Positions 25,540 through 34,704 of a DNA stretch of 64,000 bases are shown piece by piece (the stretch's first letter is position 1; every line of letters begins with the position of its first letter). The position numbers were made by a program, and so were the translations under genes. Under the pieces are notes generated by a model that was not told the origin of the DNA, searched no databases, and saw only the letters and a program-made list of their open reading frames with translations. The stretch is from NCBI RefSeq assembly GCF_000169175.1, contig NZ_AAWS01000011.1, positions 62,001-126,000 of the forward strand. The letters are read 5' to 3'. This stretch comes from Microscilla marina ATCC 23134 (lineage in GTDB: Bacteria > Bacteroidota > Bacteroidia > Cytophagales > Microscillaceae).

Positions 25540-27150
25540 TTATCGGTTATAATTGCGCCAACCCTCTTCATAATACTGCACCAGTTTTTGGGTGTTCAGC
25601 GTGTTTACCTCGGTAGGTAGCCGGGTCATGTCTTTGTCAAAGTACATAAAGCTGTTGAGTACTGCGGGGGTCAGGTAACGCAGTTTACCCTTGAGGTGTG
25701 GGTGTTCATCAAACAATTGGCGGTTGAGGTAATTAGCCATTCCTTCTTTGCTAAACTGTTTGCCTTGGGGGGCAAGTGGATAAGACAAGGCAATGTTGAA
25801 CCCCCACTGTCCAAACGAAGGAACATTGACTGTATAAGGCACCACGGCCGGAAATACTGATTGCAGGGTTTGGTTGACGCACCAAAAAGCTTTGCGGGCA
25901 AAAAACGGAGAGGTAGATTGGGTTACCATGGCGCCATCTTTGGCCAGGCGACGCTTGACCAGTGAATAAAACTCACGGGTATACAGTTTCCCTACGTTTA
26001 TGTCGTTGGGGTCGGGCAAGTCTATGATAATGAGCGAATACAGTTGCTTGGCGTCTTTTTCTACAAACTTAAATGCATCTTGGTTAAAAACTTTCACCTT
26101 GGGGTTGTAAAAAGCACTTTGGTTCAGGCGCTTAAATACAGGGTGACTTTTACCTAGTTTAGTCATTTCGGGGTCAAGGTCTACCACGTGTATTTGTTGA
26201 ATGTGGGGGTGTTTCAATATTTCACGGATAGCCAACCCGTCGCCTGCCCCCAAAAACAGCACCGATTCGGGTTTTTTGGCAAGAGCCAAAGGTATATGTA
26301 CCAGCGGTTCGTGGTAGCGGTATTCATCTACGGACGAAAACTGCAGGTTGCCATCAATGTACAAGCGAGTGTCGTTTTTCCATTGGGTTACTACCAACCT
26401 TTGGTAACGCGACTGTTTGGTAAATACGATGTCGTCTTGGTAAAGAAACTGTTCAAAGTAGCCACTGATGGTAAACGCCGAAAAGAAACCGATGATATAT
26501 AATGCCGTGATGAGCAAAGTAAAGGTGAGTTTTCGTTTAAAACGAACCAACTGCTTTTTGAACACCAACATATTGAATATACCCACGCTTAGGTTGAGCA
26601 AACCTATAAAAAACGAGGTACGGGTAAGCCCCAGATAAGGCAACAAGAATAAAGGAAATAAAATAGAGGCAATCAAAGCACCCAAATAGTCAAACGATAA
26701 CACCTGGGCCAGGGTATCTTTGAGGTTAAAATAGCCTCGGATAATGCGGGTTAAAATAGGGATTTCGATGCCTACCAGCGTACCTATGCTGCCCAGCAAC
26801 AAAAAAGCAATGAGGTAGTAGTTTTCGGTAATGGCATAGCTTACATAGAGCAAAGCCCCCGAAGCTCCACCAATGATACCCAGCCATACTTCTATCATAA
26901 TGAAACGGTCTAGCAAGTGCTTGTCAGGAATAAACTTAGACAAGTAAGCTCCCAGACCCATAAATGATAAAAATAACCCGATGGTAAGTGAAAAATGAAG
27001 TACACTGCTCCCCAAAAAATAAGACGAGATGCTACTAATGAGCAACTCGTACAAAATACCACAGATGGCAATAATAAAAACCGATACTAAGAGTATCGGC
27101 ACTGATGCTTTTTGAGTAAGACTTGTTTGAATATTTGAAGGTTTGTTCAT
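25540..27150 (-). CDS. Membrane-anchored spermidine-synthase-like aminopropyltransferase
   Basis: 536 aa from the ATG at 27150. About seven transmembrane helices (residues 15-230) precede a Rossmann-fold spermidine-synthase domain with DEYRYHEPLVH (275-285), LFLGAGDGLAIREIL (298-312), VVDLDPEMT and IIDLPDPND, the last carrying the family's catalytic Asp. The canonical enzyme moves an aminopropyl group from decarboxylated SAM to putrescine; membrane forms have uncertain substrates. Its ATG overlaps the DUF350 stop codon (ATGA), so translation is coupled. An alternative start 10 codons upstream would run far into the DUF350 gene and is less likely. Confidence 0.85.
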   Translation of the reverse strand: MNKPSNIQTSLTQKASVPILLVSVFIIAICGILYELLISSISSYFLGSSVLHFSLTIGLFLSFMGLGAYLSKFIPDKHLLDRFIMIEVWLGIIGGASGALLYVSYAITENYYLIAFLLLGSIGTLVGIEIPILTRIIRGYFNLKDTLAQVLSFDYLGALIASILFPLFLLPYLGLTRTSFFIGLLNLSVGIFNMLVFKKQLVRFKRKLTFTLLITALYIIGFFSAFTISGYFEQFLYQDDIVFTKQSRYQRLVVTQWKNDTRLYIDGNLQFSSVDEYRYHEPLVHIPLALAKKPESVLFLGAGDGLAIREILKHPHIQQIHVVDLDPEMTKLGKSHPVFKRLNQSAFYNPKVKVFNQDAFKFVEKDAKQLYSLIIIDLPDPNDINVGKLYTREFYSLVKRRLAKDGAMVTQSTSPFFARKAFWCVNQTLQSVFPAVVPYTVNVPSFGQWGFNIALSYPLAPQGKQFSKEGMANYLNRQLFDEHPHLKGKLRYLTPAVLNSFMYFDKDMTRLPTEVNTLNTQKLVQYYEEGWRNYNR

Positions 27151-27401
27151 GAACTTAATACCGCCGCAATAATAATACACACACCTAAAATTAACGCTCC
27201 GGCTAAAATAGCTTGTGCTACATTGCCATCCGCGATTTGTTTTGAAAGGTTGCCTGGGGTAATCAGGTCGATAAGCTTGAAGGCAAGAAAAGCTATAGCC
27301 ATGCCTACGGCCACAAAAATAAGTGTTTCCAGAATGCCATCCTGAATGGATATGCGACTAGTTGCGTTAGACGCTTGCAAGAAAATGCTGAGTAAGTTCA
27401 T
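27147..27401 (-). CDS. DUF350 membrane protein
   Basis: 84 aa, two transmembrane helices (about 22-45 and 62-82) joined by the DUF350 signature ITPGNLSKQIADGNVAQAILAGALILG. Function is not known; the family commonly sits beside membrane spermidine synthases, as here. The stop codon overlaps the synthase start by 4 bp. A duplicated version of the family is at 6530-7120. Confidence 0.82.
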   Translation of the reverse strand: MNLLSIFLQASNATSRISIQDGILETLIFVAVGMAIAFLAFKLIDLITPGNLSKQIADGNVAQAILAGALILGVCIIIAAVLSS

Positions 27402-27443
27402 ATTTTGTAAGTTTAAAATAGTTTAGTTTTCTTATATAATCAT

Positions 27444-27677
27444 TTATTTGCCTCCCCGGCGACTCCCCCCTCTGAAACTCCTTGAGCCATTTCTTAATCT
27501 GCCGCTTTTGCCATATACACCTCTGCTACCATAAACACGTTGTTCTTTTTGGTATGCTTGTATTACAGTAGCGTTTCTGAAAGATGCCACCCACCAACCT
27601 TGCGATGCTGCAGCGTATAGTGTGGCAAGTATGAGTAAAGTAATTGCTACAACAAGCATGCGGGTATATGGCTTCAT
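27444..27677 (-). CDS. Small membrane protein with an RGG-rich tail
   Basis: 77 aa: one N-terminal hydrophobic segment (MLVVAITLLILATLYAAASQGWW, about 7-29) and a basic, Gly/Ser/Arg-rich tail ending SRSFRGGSRRGGK. It lies 42 bp upstream of the DUF350 gene on the same strand. I do not recognise it from sequence; short proteins of this build occur in DUF350/spermidine synthase neighbourhoods, but this link is inference. The tail could bind nucleic acid, membrane lipids or a partner. Confidence 0.65.
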   Translation of the reverse strand: MKPYTRMLVVAITLLILATLYAAASQGWWVASFRNATVIQAYQKEQRVYGSRGVYGKSGRLRNGSRSFRGGSRRGGK

Positions 27678-27823
27678 AATTTATATTGATCGTAATGTTA
27701 AAATACTAAATTTACTGTTTTTTCAACAATTAACAAATACTACCTACCACAAAAAACCTGCTCATTTTATTCATAGCAACTAAATGTATAAACCACCCTA
27801 TCTTGTTTTAATGTTCAGGAGTT

Positions 27824-28441
27824 TTATTCATTGTCCCCATACGCTATAATAATTGTGAGGAAAAACAGACCACTAAATATCCAAAATATATACTGGAAGT
27901 ACTTTGCCACCAATGCTCTTCCTGCTTTTTTTACGGTAAAATAGATTGAAGTTGATTTACGTTCATATATTAAATGATCTTTGCGCCAAAAATCATTTTC
28001 GTTGTCGGTGATCCAATATACTTCTACTGAAATATCTTCAGTCTTGGGAGCTTTGAAATGAAATACTTCTATGTCATCACGTTCACTCCAGTAGCCATCA
28101 GAGTCGCGACCGCTTTCGTGCCAAAACTCAGCCTCTTTTTCATTGATCACCCCTTCTTCTTCATCCAAAATGCCAATGCCTATCACGGTCCAACTATTAT
28201 TGGGCACCTTATTTTTAAACTCTAAGCGATATACCTGCCCTGTGTTTACCCTAAACTGAGGTGAAGTAAAAGAGGAGTCTTTGGTATAATTATCCAGCAG
28301 ATGCTCATAAGTAGTGCCTATTTGTTTGCCAGGCGTGCCAAAGATCCACACTAAGAGACTGATTAAAGCGAGCCCACCGGTAAACCAAAGAAAAAATGCC
28401 AAGCCACTCATATTGGCAAAAGGGTCTTTGAATGTATTCAT
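27824..28441 (-). CDS. Beta-sandwich protein with two membrane helices
   Basis: 205 aa with a TM helix at each end (about 14-31 and 183-201). The 150-residue loop between them is beta-rich, with YRLEFKNKVPNNSWTVIGIGILDEEE, a tryptophan-rich HESGRDSDGYWSERDDIEVFHF and ISVEVYWITDNEND. It recalls the domain following DUF4178 modules in DUF350/spermidine synthase clusters, but I cannot confirm this. It is the first gene of the minus-strand cluster 28441 to 25540, 146 bp before the RGG-tailed gene. Confidence 0.68.
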   Translation of the reverse strand: MNTFKDPFANMSGLAFFLWFTGGLALISLLVWIFGTPGKQIGTTYEHLLDNYTKDSSFTSPQFRVNTGQVYRLEFKNKVPNNSWTVIGIGILDEEEGVINEKEAEFWHESGRDSDGYWSERDDIEVFHFKAPKTEDISVEVYWITDNENDFWRKDHLIYERKSTSIYFTVKKAGRALVAKYFQYIFWIFSGLFFLTIIIAYGDNE

Positions 28442-29175
28442 GTTTGCAGGTTTTTAGTAAGTAAAGTGATCCAGCCCTGGCTTTTATAGGTAAAGTACTG
28501 GTTAGTTGTATGATGATTTTATCTAAGGGAAACATATTTGAATATATCCTCGTCAAATAAGATAGTGCTCATCATTGTAATGAGCCCTGCTCCAGACACT
28601 ACCAATCTTTTCCACAAAAAAAATATTATTTTACTTAAGTGATCTGGAAAAAATAAGATGTGCCAATTTAAGAAAATATATTGTTCTCAGACGATTCAAA
28701 AAAAATGGTGCATAGCCAAAGCTATGAGGCTTTTTTTTTGAGAAGAATGAGGGCAATAGATACACTTTAATGGCTCAAATTATTTATGAAAGATCACTAA
28801 ATCTAAAAAATAGTAAGATTATCAGCGAATAATCTGCAAAATATTTGTTGAGTAGTTATTCACGGTGTTTTTGGCGAAAACCACTCGCCCAAAAAGGAGT
28901 AAGAAAATAAAGCGAAAAGTAAATTGTTAGCCTATTACGCGTTATGCGCACTAAAAAATTGCATTGCCGGACGTTTAAAGAAGCTTTTTTAACATAAAAT
29001 TATATTCTTTATGGCACCTGAGGCAAAATAATTGCATAAGTTTTAACCCAAATCACAAAGCAAATTATCAGTAAAAAATTTCAGATCAGCCAAATGAATG
29101 ACATCATTATGCTGGAATAAGGTGTGTTGATGCACAATTTTGAGAGACTAAAACCTTGTAATCAGTAACATTATT
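28442..29175. other. Divergent intergenic region with an R1 repeat, 734 bp
   Basis: Holds R1 copy B (28638-28798) and a small hairpin AGATTA/TAATCT (about 28816-28835). The remaining 370 bp before the cyclase gene show nothing I can name. Confidence 0.5.
28638..28798 (+). repeat. R1 MITE-like palindromic repeat, copy B
   Basis: 161 bp, same orientation as copy A, termini AGTGATCT / AGATCACT intact. It differs from copy A at only about ten positions. It retains the opposed A and T tracts and the CATAGC-CAA-AGCTATG core. Confidence 0.92.
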
Positions 29176-31137
29176 ATGGATAATTTACGAATTTATTTGC
29201 TTTGCCTAATGATTTGTGGGCTATTGCCTCAAGTAAGCCTTGGGCAATCAAACGATGTAGTGGTGCTTAAAGCCACTGTTGCCCAAAATAAAAAAGACAA
29301 AGCCCAGGTAGATGCTTTGAACAAACTTGCCGTAATTGAAAGCGGTAGAAAACCAAGGCAAGCGTTTGATTATGCCCAAAAAGCAGAAAAAATCGCCAAT
29401 GCTATCAACTACAAATGGGGCTATGCTGTGGCCAACCAAACAATGGGTGACTTACAGGTGAGAAATAACCGTTTCTTGCGGGCTGCCCGTTATCACGAAG
29501 AAGCCTTTAACACCATGGAGGCGTTGTTTAAAGCCCAAAAAATTTCCCAACAAAAACTCGTTCACTTTATTTCTAAAAGCTTATTGCCAACTTACCGGTT
29601 GTTGAAAAGTAAAAAATCTCCGGTTCGTCGCGAACGTCGGGCAATTAGGCGTTATCAAAAACTTTATGGACAGGCAGGCCCTTACCACTCTGAGCACGCA
29701 AAAATTGTGAAAGAAGAGCTACAGAGGAAAAAAGAAGAGCTTAGAAAAAAGGAAGAAGCCATCAGAGCCAAAGACAAAACCATTTCGGACAAAGACCGGG
29801 CTATTTCAACCAAAAACAGTGAACTGGAAGGCAAGGCATCCGCATTGAAAAGAACAAAGTATCAAAAGTATTTATTGTCGCAACAAAAACTTATTCTTTC
29901 GCTTGAAAAAGACTCTTTGTCGAGTCAGACTGATACATTGACACGTAATCTTAGGATCAAAGAAATGAAAGAGAAAGCCTTGATGGATAGTTTAATTTTG
30001 CAAGACTTAGAGAAGAAAGGGCTTGCTTTGAAGGCAGCCCAGCACAAAGTAGAGCAAGAAAAGTTGACCGCTGAAAACAAGCAAAAAAAGCTGATTATCA
30101 ATTTTGCTATTGGTGGAGCTGTAGTAATAATTTTGTCTATGCTTTTTATTATCAGGAGTTATCTGGCACAAAAGAAAGCCAACAAACTGCTTGCTTTGCA
30201 AAAAGAAGCCCTGGCCGAACGCACCGATAAGATTATGAAGCAAAAAGAAGTTTTATCTAAAAAGAACGAAGAGATAACCAAGCAAAAAGACGAGCTTGCT
30301 ACCATGAATGAAGAGGTACAACAACGCAACGAAGAAATAAACACCCAGATGGAATTGATTGAAACTCAGAACGAAACCATCAAACAGGAACAACAAATAT
30401 CGGATGCTTTGTTGCTCAATATTTTGCCTGAACAGGTGGCAAACGAACTCAAAGAACATGGTAAAGCTAAAATACGTCACCACGAAATGGTATCGGTGTT
30501 GTTTACAGACTTTAAAGGGTTTACCAAGCTGGCTGAGACTATGCCGCCGCAAGAGTTGGTACAAGAACTCGAAAAATGCTTTACCTTGTTTGACGAAATC
30601 ATGGAAAAGCATAACCTCGAAAAAATTAAAACTATAGGTGATGCCTACATGGCTGTAGGTGGTTTGCCTGTACCTAATACTACTAATTTTGTAGACATTG
30701 TGCTTGCCGGGCTTGAGATACAACGCTCGATGGACCAACTAAAGGCCGAAAAGGAAGCCAAAGGAGAGCCATTTTGGGAAACCCGTCTGGGTATCAATAC
30801 CGGAAAACTGATTGCCGGAGTCATTGGTAAAAACAAGTTTGCTTACGATGTGTGGGGTGACACAGTAAATACTGCAAGCCGGATGGAATCAAGTGGAGAG
30901 ATAGGGCGAGTAAACATTTCAGGGGTAACTTACGAGTTGGTCAAAGACTTTTTTGAGTGTGAGTACCGAGGAAAAATTATGGCAAAAAACAAAGGCGCAA
31001 TAGATATGTATTTTGTCAATTCTATCAAGGCCGAATTGTCGATAAGTGGAGAAGGGATAGCGCCCAACGAAAGATTTAAAGCAATGCTGGAAGAAAAAAG
31101 TAAAGAAGTAGCTAGTAACCCCACTATGGCAGCCTAA
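29176..31137 (+). CDS. Class III adenylate cyclase with periplasmic TPR-like sensor
   Basis: 653 aa. Signal peptide (1-23), a TPR-like helical region (40-125), a long coiled coil with repeats of RKKEEx and KDxxIS (175-300), one TM helix (305-328), a second coiled coil (335-408) and the cyclase domain (435-615). Metal-binding Asp445 (FTDFKGFT) and Asp489 (TIGDAYM); adenine-selecting Lys485 and Asp558 (YDVWGD) fit ATP, not GTP; Asn565 and Arg569 stabilise the transition state. It likely forms a dimer and makes cAMP on an external or envelope signal. Its stop codon overlaps that of the convergent gene. Confidence 0.92.
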   Translation: MDNLRIYLLCLMICGLLPQVSLGQSNDVVVLKATVAQNKKDKAQVDALNKLAVIESGRKPRQAFDYAQKAEKIANAINYKWGYAVANQTMGDLQVRNNRFLRAARYHEEAFNTMEALFKAQKISQQKLVHFISKSLLPTYRLLKSKKSPVRRERRAIRRYQKLYGQAGPYHSEHAKIVKEELQRKKEELRKKEEAIRAKDKTISDKDRAISTKNSELEGKASALKRTKYQKYLLSQQKLILSLEKDSLSSQTDTLTRNLRIKEMKEKALMDSLILQDLEKKGLALKAAQHKVEQEKLTAENKQKKLIINFAIGGAVVIILSMLFIIRSYLAQKKANKLLALQKEALAERTDKIMKQKEVLSKKNEEITKQKDELATMNEEVQQRNEEINTQMELIETQNETIKQEQQISDALLLNILPEQVANELKEHGKAKIRHHEMVSVLFTDFKGFTKLAETMPPQELVQELEKCFTLFDEIMEKHNLEKIKTIGDAYMAVGGLPVPNTTNFVDIVLAGLEIQRSMDQLKAEKEAKGEPFWETRLGINTGKLIAGVIGKNKFAYDVWGDTVNTASRMESSGEIGRVNISGVTYELVKDFFECEYRGKIMAKNKGAIDMYFVNSIKAELSISGEGIAPNERFKAMLEEKSKEVASNPTMAA

Positions 31138-31706
31138 AATATATAGGTCTCTGTAGGGGTGATACAGTGGCTCAAAGGAATATCATATTGATCAGTATCA
31201 CTGATAAGTGCCACAGGGGAAAACAATGACACCCCTGTTTTTTTTGTTTTTGGAGTACAGCGTGCCAAAAAACGATCGTAAAACCCTCCTCCATACCCTA
31301 CTCTATAGCCGTGTTGATCGAAACAAAGCAAAGGCACAATTACCCAATCTATAAGCGCATCTGCTACGGGGGTGCCTCCTTGTGGTTCTGTAATTCCCCA
31401 ACTATTCTCTATCAAAACGGTGTCTGGTTTTAGCAAATAATTGAGCATTACCTTGCGCTTAAAATCAGTGACCGAAGTCACAACTTGAGTCTGAGGCATA
31501 TTGTACCATATATGTTGAATCACTTGCCAGGTGTCTATTTCGTTGTTTTTGAGGATGGGTAAAAACACATGTAAATAAGCAGGCGGCTTGTCTTTAAGTA
31601 GCTCTATCAGCTTAAGTTGAATAGCAGTACTTTGTGTATTTACTTCTTGTGGAGCCAGTTTTTTCCGTTGGTTTAGGTAGTACTTTCTTAATTCGGTTTT
31701 TGTCAT
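31134..31706 (-). CDS. 5-formyltetrahydrofolate cyclo-ligase
   Basis: 190 aa. It converts 5-formyl-THF to 5,10-methenyl-THF with ATP, in the cytoplasm. The N-terminus MTKTELRKYYLNQRKKL and the ATP/folate motif GYGGGFYDRFLAR (137-149) are typical of the MTHFS/YgfA family, with PLLCFDQHGYRVG just before. The gene overlaps the 3' end of the cyclase gene by 4 bp (CTAA read both ways), so neither gene has room for a terminator between them. Confidence 0.92.
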   Translation of the reverse strand: MTKTELRKYYLNQRKKLAPQEVNTQSTAIQLKLIELLKDKPPAYLHVFLPILKNNEIDTWQVIQHIWYNMPQTQVVTSVTDFKRKVMLNYLLKPDTVLIENSWGITEPQGGTPVADALIDWVIVPLLCFDQHGYRVGYGGGFYDRFLARCTPKTKKTGVSLFSPVALISDTDQYDIPLSHCITPTETYIF

Positions 31707-31728
31707 CGTCTCTCGTTTTCAGGAGCTG

Positions 31729-31818
31729 TTAGCCAATTCGTCATTCAAAAACATTTGCTACCAATCTGACACCTACCTTCCCCTTCTATTCGTTATTGAA
31801 CTATTCGTCATTGGCTAA
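31729..31818. repeat. Small inverted repeat between two minus-strand genes
   Basis: TTAGCCAAT (31729-31737) and ATTGGCTAA (31810-31818), with the decamer ATTCGTCATT repeated inside both ends. Possibly a worn palindromic element. Confidence 0.4.
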
Positions 31819-31831
31819 TTGCCCACCTCTT

Positions 31832-32728
31832 TTACTTATTTGCTTTTATAAACTCTACTACAATTTTTCCAAGCTCTTCGCCACGATCTTCTTGAATAAA
31901 ATGCCCACCTCCGGCTACAGTAGTATGGGCTTGTCCTTTGGTACCTGGAATCATCTGCTGGAAAAACTTATCAGCCCCTTTTGTGATAGGATCAGCGTCG
32001 CCAAAGCAAGTTAAAAACGGCTTAGTCCACTGGCTGAGTACCTTCCACGCGTTGCGGTTGGCTTCTGACTCAGGGCTGGTGGGGGAGTCGGGCACTAGTG
32101 CAGGAAATACTCTTGCTCCAGCCTTGTACGATTCATCAGGAAAAGGTGCGTTATAAGCTGCCACAATGTCGGAACTAAGTTCGGTAGTAGTGGCTTTTTG
32201 GATAATGTTGCCTACCGGAAACTCAGGTACCGTTTGCGAAAATTGTTTCCATTGTACAAACGATTCTGGCATTTTTATATCGCCAGTAGGCAAAAAAGTA
32301 TTAGAAGCTACTACTCTTTTAAACTTGTCAGAGTTTTCGGCCACCATACGCAAACCTAGCAAGCCTCCCCAGTCTTGACAAAACAAAGTAATATTGTTTA
32401 AGCCCAGGTGATCAATAAAAGCCTGCATCCAGTCGAGGTGACGCTTATAGCTATAGTCTTGAATATTAGCAGGCTTGTCTGATTTGCCAAACCCAATCAG
32501 GTCAGGTGCAATGGCTCTGTAGCCTGCTTTGGTGATCACTGGAATCATTTTGCGGTATAAAAACGACCATGAAGGTTCACCATGTAGCAGCAATACCACC
32601 TCGGCGTTGGGGCTACCTTCGTCTACATAATGCATTTGCAAATTGGATGCTACTGGCGCATAATGTGGCGCAAAAGGATACTCAGGTAAGTGTTCAAATT
32701 GATGATCAGGTGTTTGTAATACTTGCAT
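31832..32728 (-). CDS. Haloalkane dehalogenase (HLD-I type)
   Basis: 298 aa alpha/beta-hydrolase. HGEPSWSFLYRKMIP (49-63), the nucleophile elbow CQDWGG with Asp119 and the halide-binding Trp120 right behind it, and base His276 in GGGHFIQED match DhlA/DmmA-type dehalogenases; Asp246 is the likely acid and Trp160 the candidate second halide ligand. The enzyme hydrolyses C-halogen bonds to an alcohol plus halide without cofactors. No signal peptide. It stands alone; no haloacid dehalogenase or alcohol dehydrogenase lies beside it. An epoxide hydrolase is the main alternative, but lid Tyr pairs are not evident. Confidence 0.88.
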   Translation of the reverse strand: MQVLQTPDHQFEHLPEYPFAPHYAPVASNLQMHYVDEGSPNAEVVLLLHGEPSWSFLYRKMIPVITKAGYRAIAPDLIGFGKSDKPANIQDYSYKRHLDWMQAFIDHLGLNNITLFCQDWGGLLGLRMVAENSDKFKRVVASNTFLPTGDIKMPESFVQWKQFSQTVPEFPVGNIIQKATTTELSSDIVAAYNAPFPDESYKAGARVFPALVPDSPTSPESEANRNAWKVLSQWTKPFLTCFGDADPITKGADKFFQQMIPGTKGQAHTTVAGGGHFIQEDRGEELGKIVVEFIKANK

Positions 32729-32883
32729 AATATTTTATGGTTTTTTATGTTTAACTCCTTTTAAACCAATAGTTTAATGGCGGATGGTTTGGTGAGTGTA
32801 CCTGTACAATACCTACCTGCCAAGGGAGAAATAATAATTAGGATAACTTGGGGAAATTCATATCACTTTCCCAATAAATTGAT

Positions 32884-32891
32884 TATATTTG
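32884..32891 (+). promoter_or_regulatory. Candidate -7 box of the lipoprotein gene
   Basis: TATATTTG 31 bp before the start at 32923; spacing to the start suits a Bacteroidota promoter, but no TTTG box is seen 19 bp upstream. Confidence 0.4.
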
Positions 32892-32922
32892 ATTACTCAA
32901 ACAGCCGTAAACTTAACTAAAA

Positions 32923-33870
32923 ATGACCCAATTAATCAATTACTTGAAGCAACCTATTGCAAATTTTTTGTGGCTAGGCTTGTTGTGTTTATGGGCATGT
33001 GGTAGTGCCGACAACACAGGTACCCAACAAACCGACAGCATTGTTGAGGTAGATTCAGGTAACAACCCTGACCTAGTAAGTAGCCCGTCAGCCTCTAGCC
33101 AAAAGCGCTCTCCCGGATCTATTCCTCTTGATTTTCCATTGGTTAATACCACTGCCAAGGCCAACGAGTATGTATTGGCACCTATGCTTCAATGGGTAGA
33201 AGATGGTTTTATCAAAGGAAAAGATCAAATGGTTTTGATTTTTTATGGTCGCAAAATGGTAGCACCTGGCAAGGTAGAGTCAAAACTTAAGGCTATAGGC
33301 AAAGAGGTGATGATGCCTAATTCAATGATAATACCTGTACCTGTGGGTGAAAAAGTGCTCAAAGGAGAAGTAGTGCTTACCTGGGAACAAAACCGAGGCT
33401 CAAGTATGCGTACAGCAATTGTAACCGATGCAAGCAATCCGGCAAGCCCCAAAATACAGTACCTCGATACCCCTTACACCCCGGGAGTGTCTGATGTACA
33501 AGCCCAACCCAATACATTTGTAGCTTTGCGCAAACCCTGGCAACCAGGAGTTTATCTTGCGGTAAAAGAGGACTTTGGGTACAATTATGCCCAAATTATT
33601 AGAGAGGCAGACAACAAAGTACTGACCATTGGCTTTACCGGAAAGGTAAAGGTGTATAATAAAAATAACTGTGTGCCAGTGCCCTTTAAACCTCAGCTAA
33701 AGCCAGGCGACAAAGTGCATGTGGTAAAAATTGCTGCTTTTATAGAAGGAGTAGTAAAAAAAGTGTTGCCCGAAATCGGAAGAGTGATGGTAGAAATAGA
33801 TTTTGGAGGAAAGCCTGAGACGGTCGTCGCAGGATACGGGAAAATTATCAAAGACTTAAAAATTAGGTAG
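32923..33870 (+). CDS. Hypothetical lipoprotein
   Basis: 315 aa. Signal with lipobox LWACG (Cys27) and a Ser/Thr/Pro-rich tether to about residue 65. The mature part is beta-rich and repeats an ELKPGDKVHVV.../GKVKVY-type pattern like SH3- or KOW-like barrels, especially VRIAAF-like KIAAFIEGVVKKVLPEIGRVMVEID near the C-terminus. No family recognised. Divergent from the dehalogenase gene and followed by 280 bp without a gene. Confidence 0.75.
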   Translation: MTQLINYLKQPIANFLWLGLLCLWACGSADNTGTQQTDSIVEVDSGNNPDLVSSPSASSQKRSPGSIPLDFPLVNTTAKANEYVLAPMLQWVEDGFIKGKDQMVLIFYGRKMVAPGKVESKLKAIGKEVMMPNSMIIPVPVGEKVLKGEVVLTWEQNRGSSMRTAIVTDASNPASPKIQYLDTPYTPGVSDVQAQPNTFVALRKPWQPGVYLAVKEDFGYNYAQIIREADNKVLTIGFTGKVKVYNKNNCVPVPFKPQLKPGDKVHVVKIAAFIEGVVKKVLPEIGRVMVEIDFGGKPETVVAGYGKIIKDLKIR

Positions 33871-34150
33871 GAGTATTGTTATTTTCTGTTCAATTTTTTA
33901 TACCTTATCTCAAAATACAAAGTTTAATGTTTAATTTATACAAACAAATAAACACTGCTGTCAAAATTGCGTAATTTTTGTTCGGTAACTTAACAGCTTA
34001 AGTATATCTGGCAATTTGCGCGTTTGTAGAATAGTCAGTGTGTAAAGATTATACCCGGCAACATCTGAACAAATGCCCCTTGACGTAATCAAATCCAAGG
34101 GTTTGATTCAGCAAACTAATATTATCAAATTAATGCATGTAGTATAAACA

Positions 34151-34693
34151 ATGTCTGAAAAAATCAACTTTTTTGCATATCAATCTGATTACTACAGTGA
34201 ACACGAGATACTCCTATCCTATAAAGGACCGGTTACAGACATTATTCTTGCCGAAATAAGCCTTGAGATACAAAAAAAAATAAAAGAAAATCCAAGGATT
34301 TTTAGAAAACTTCATGCAATCTTTATAGAATTAGCCCAAAATATTTTATATTATTCAAACGAATACAATCACTTTCGTAAACAAGAGAAGGTGGGTTGTA
34401 TTATCATAGCTCGTTCCGAAGATTATTATCACCTTGAAACCGGCAATTTAGCAAACACTGTGTCTATAAAGCTTTTACGGGAGCGTTGTAAGGTAATCAA
34501 CGATATGGACGCAAAGTCGTTGAGAATGTACAAACGACACATGCGTAAGTTGTCATTGATGGCGGGTGCTAGAGGAGCAGGCATTGGGCTTATCCAGTCT
34601 GCTTTGCTTTCTGAAAACCCTTTGGAAATGAGGAGTAGAAAAATTGATGATGATTATACATTTTTTACTTTATCCGTTAAAATTGCAAGATAA
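34151..34693 (+). CDS. siaB: SiaB-family protein kinase (DUF6272)
   Basis: 180 aa, GHKL-like fold. FIELAQNILYYSNEY holds the N-box (Glu60, Asn64) and GARGAGIGLIQSAL (about 140-153) a glycine-rich lid. In Pseudomonas SiaB phosphorylates SiaC, and the SiaA PP2C phosphatase reverses it, controlling a diguanylate cyclase and biofilm formation. The SiaC gene follows after 11 bp. Hence the assignment rests on both sequence and neighbour. The downstream target in this organism is unknown. Confidence 0.82.
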   Translation: MSEKINFFAYQSDYYSEHEILLSYKGPVTDIILAEISLEIQKKIKENPRIFRKLHAIFIELAQNILYYSNEYNHFRKQEKVGCIIIARSEDYYHLETGNLANTVSIKLLRERCKVINDMDAKSLRMYKRHMRKLSLMAGARGAGIGLIQSALLSENPLEMRSRKIDDDYTFFTLSVKIAR

Positions 34694-34704
34694 ATAAAGT
34701 TGTT

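Noticed and set aside
31832-32728. Call as epoxide hydrolase
   Set aside because: The Trp directly after the nucleophile Asp and the HGEPSW motif favour haloalkane dehalogenase, and no lid Tyr pair is apparent.
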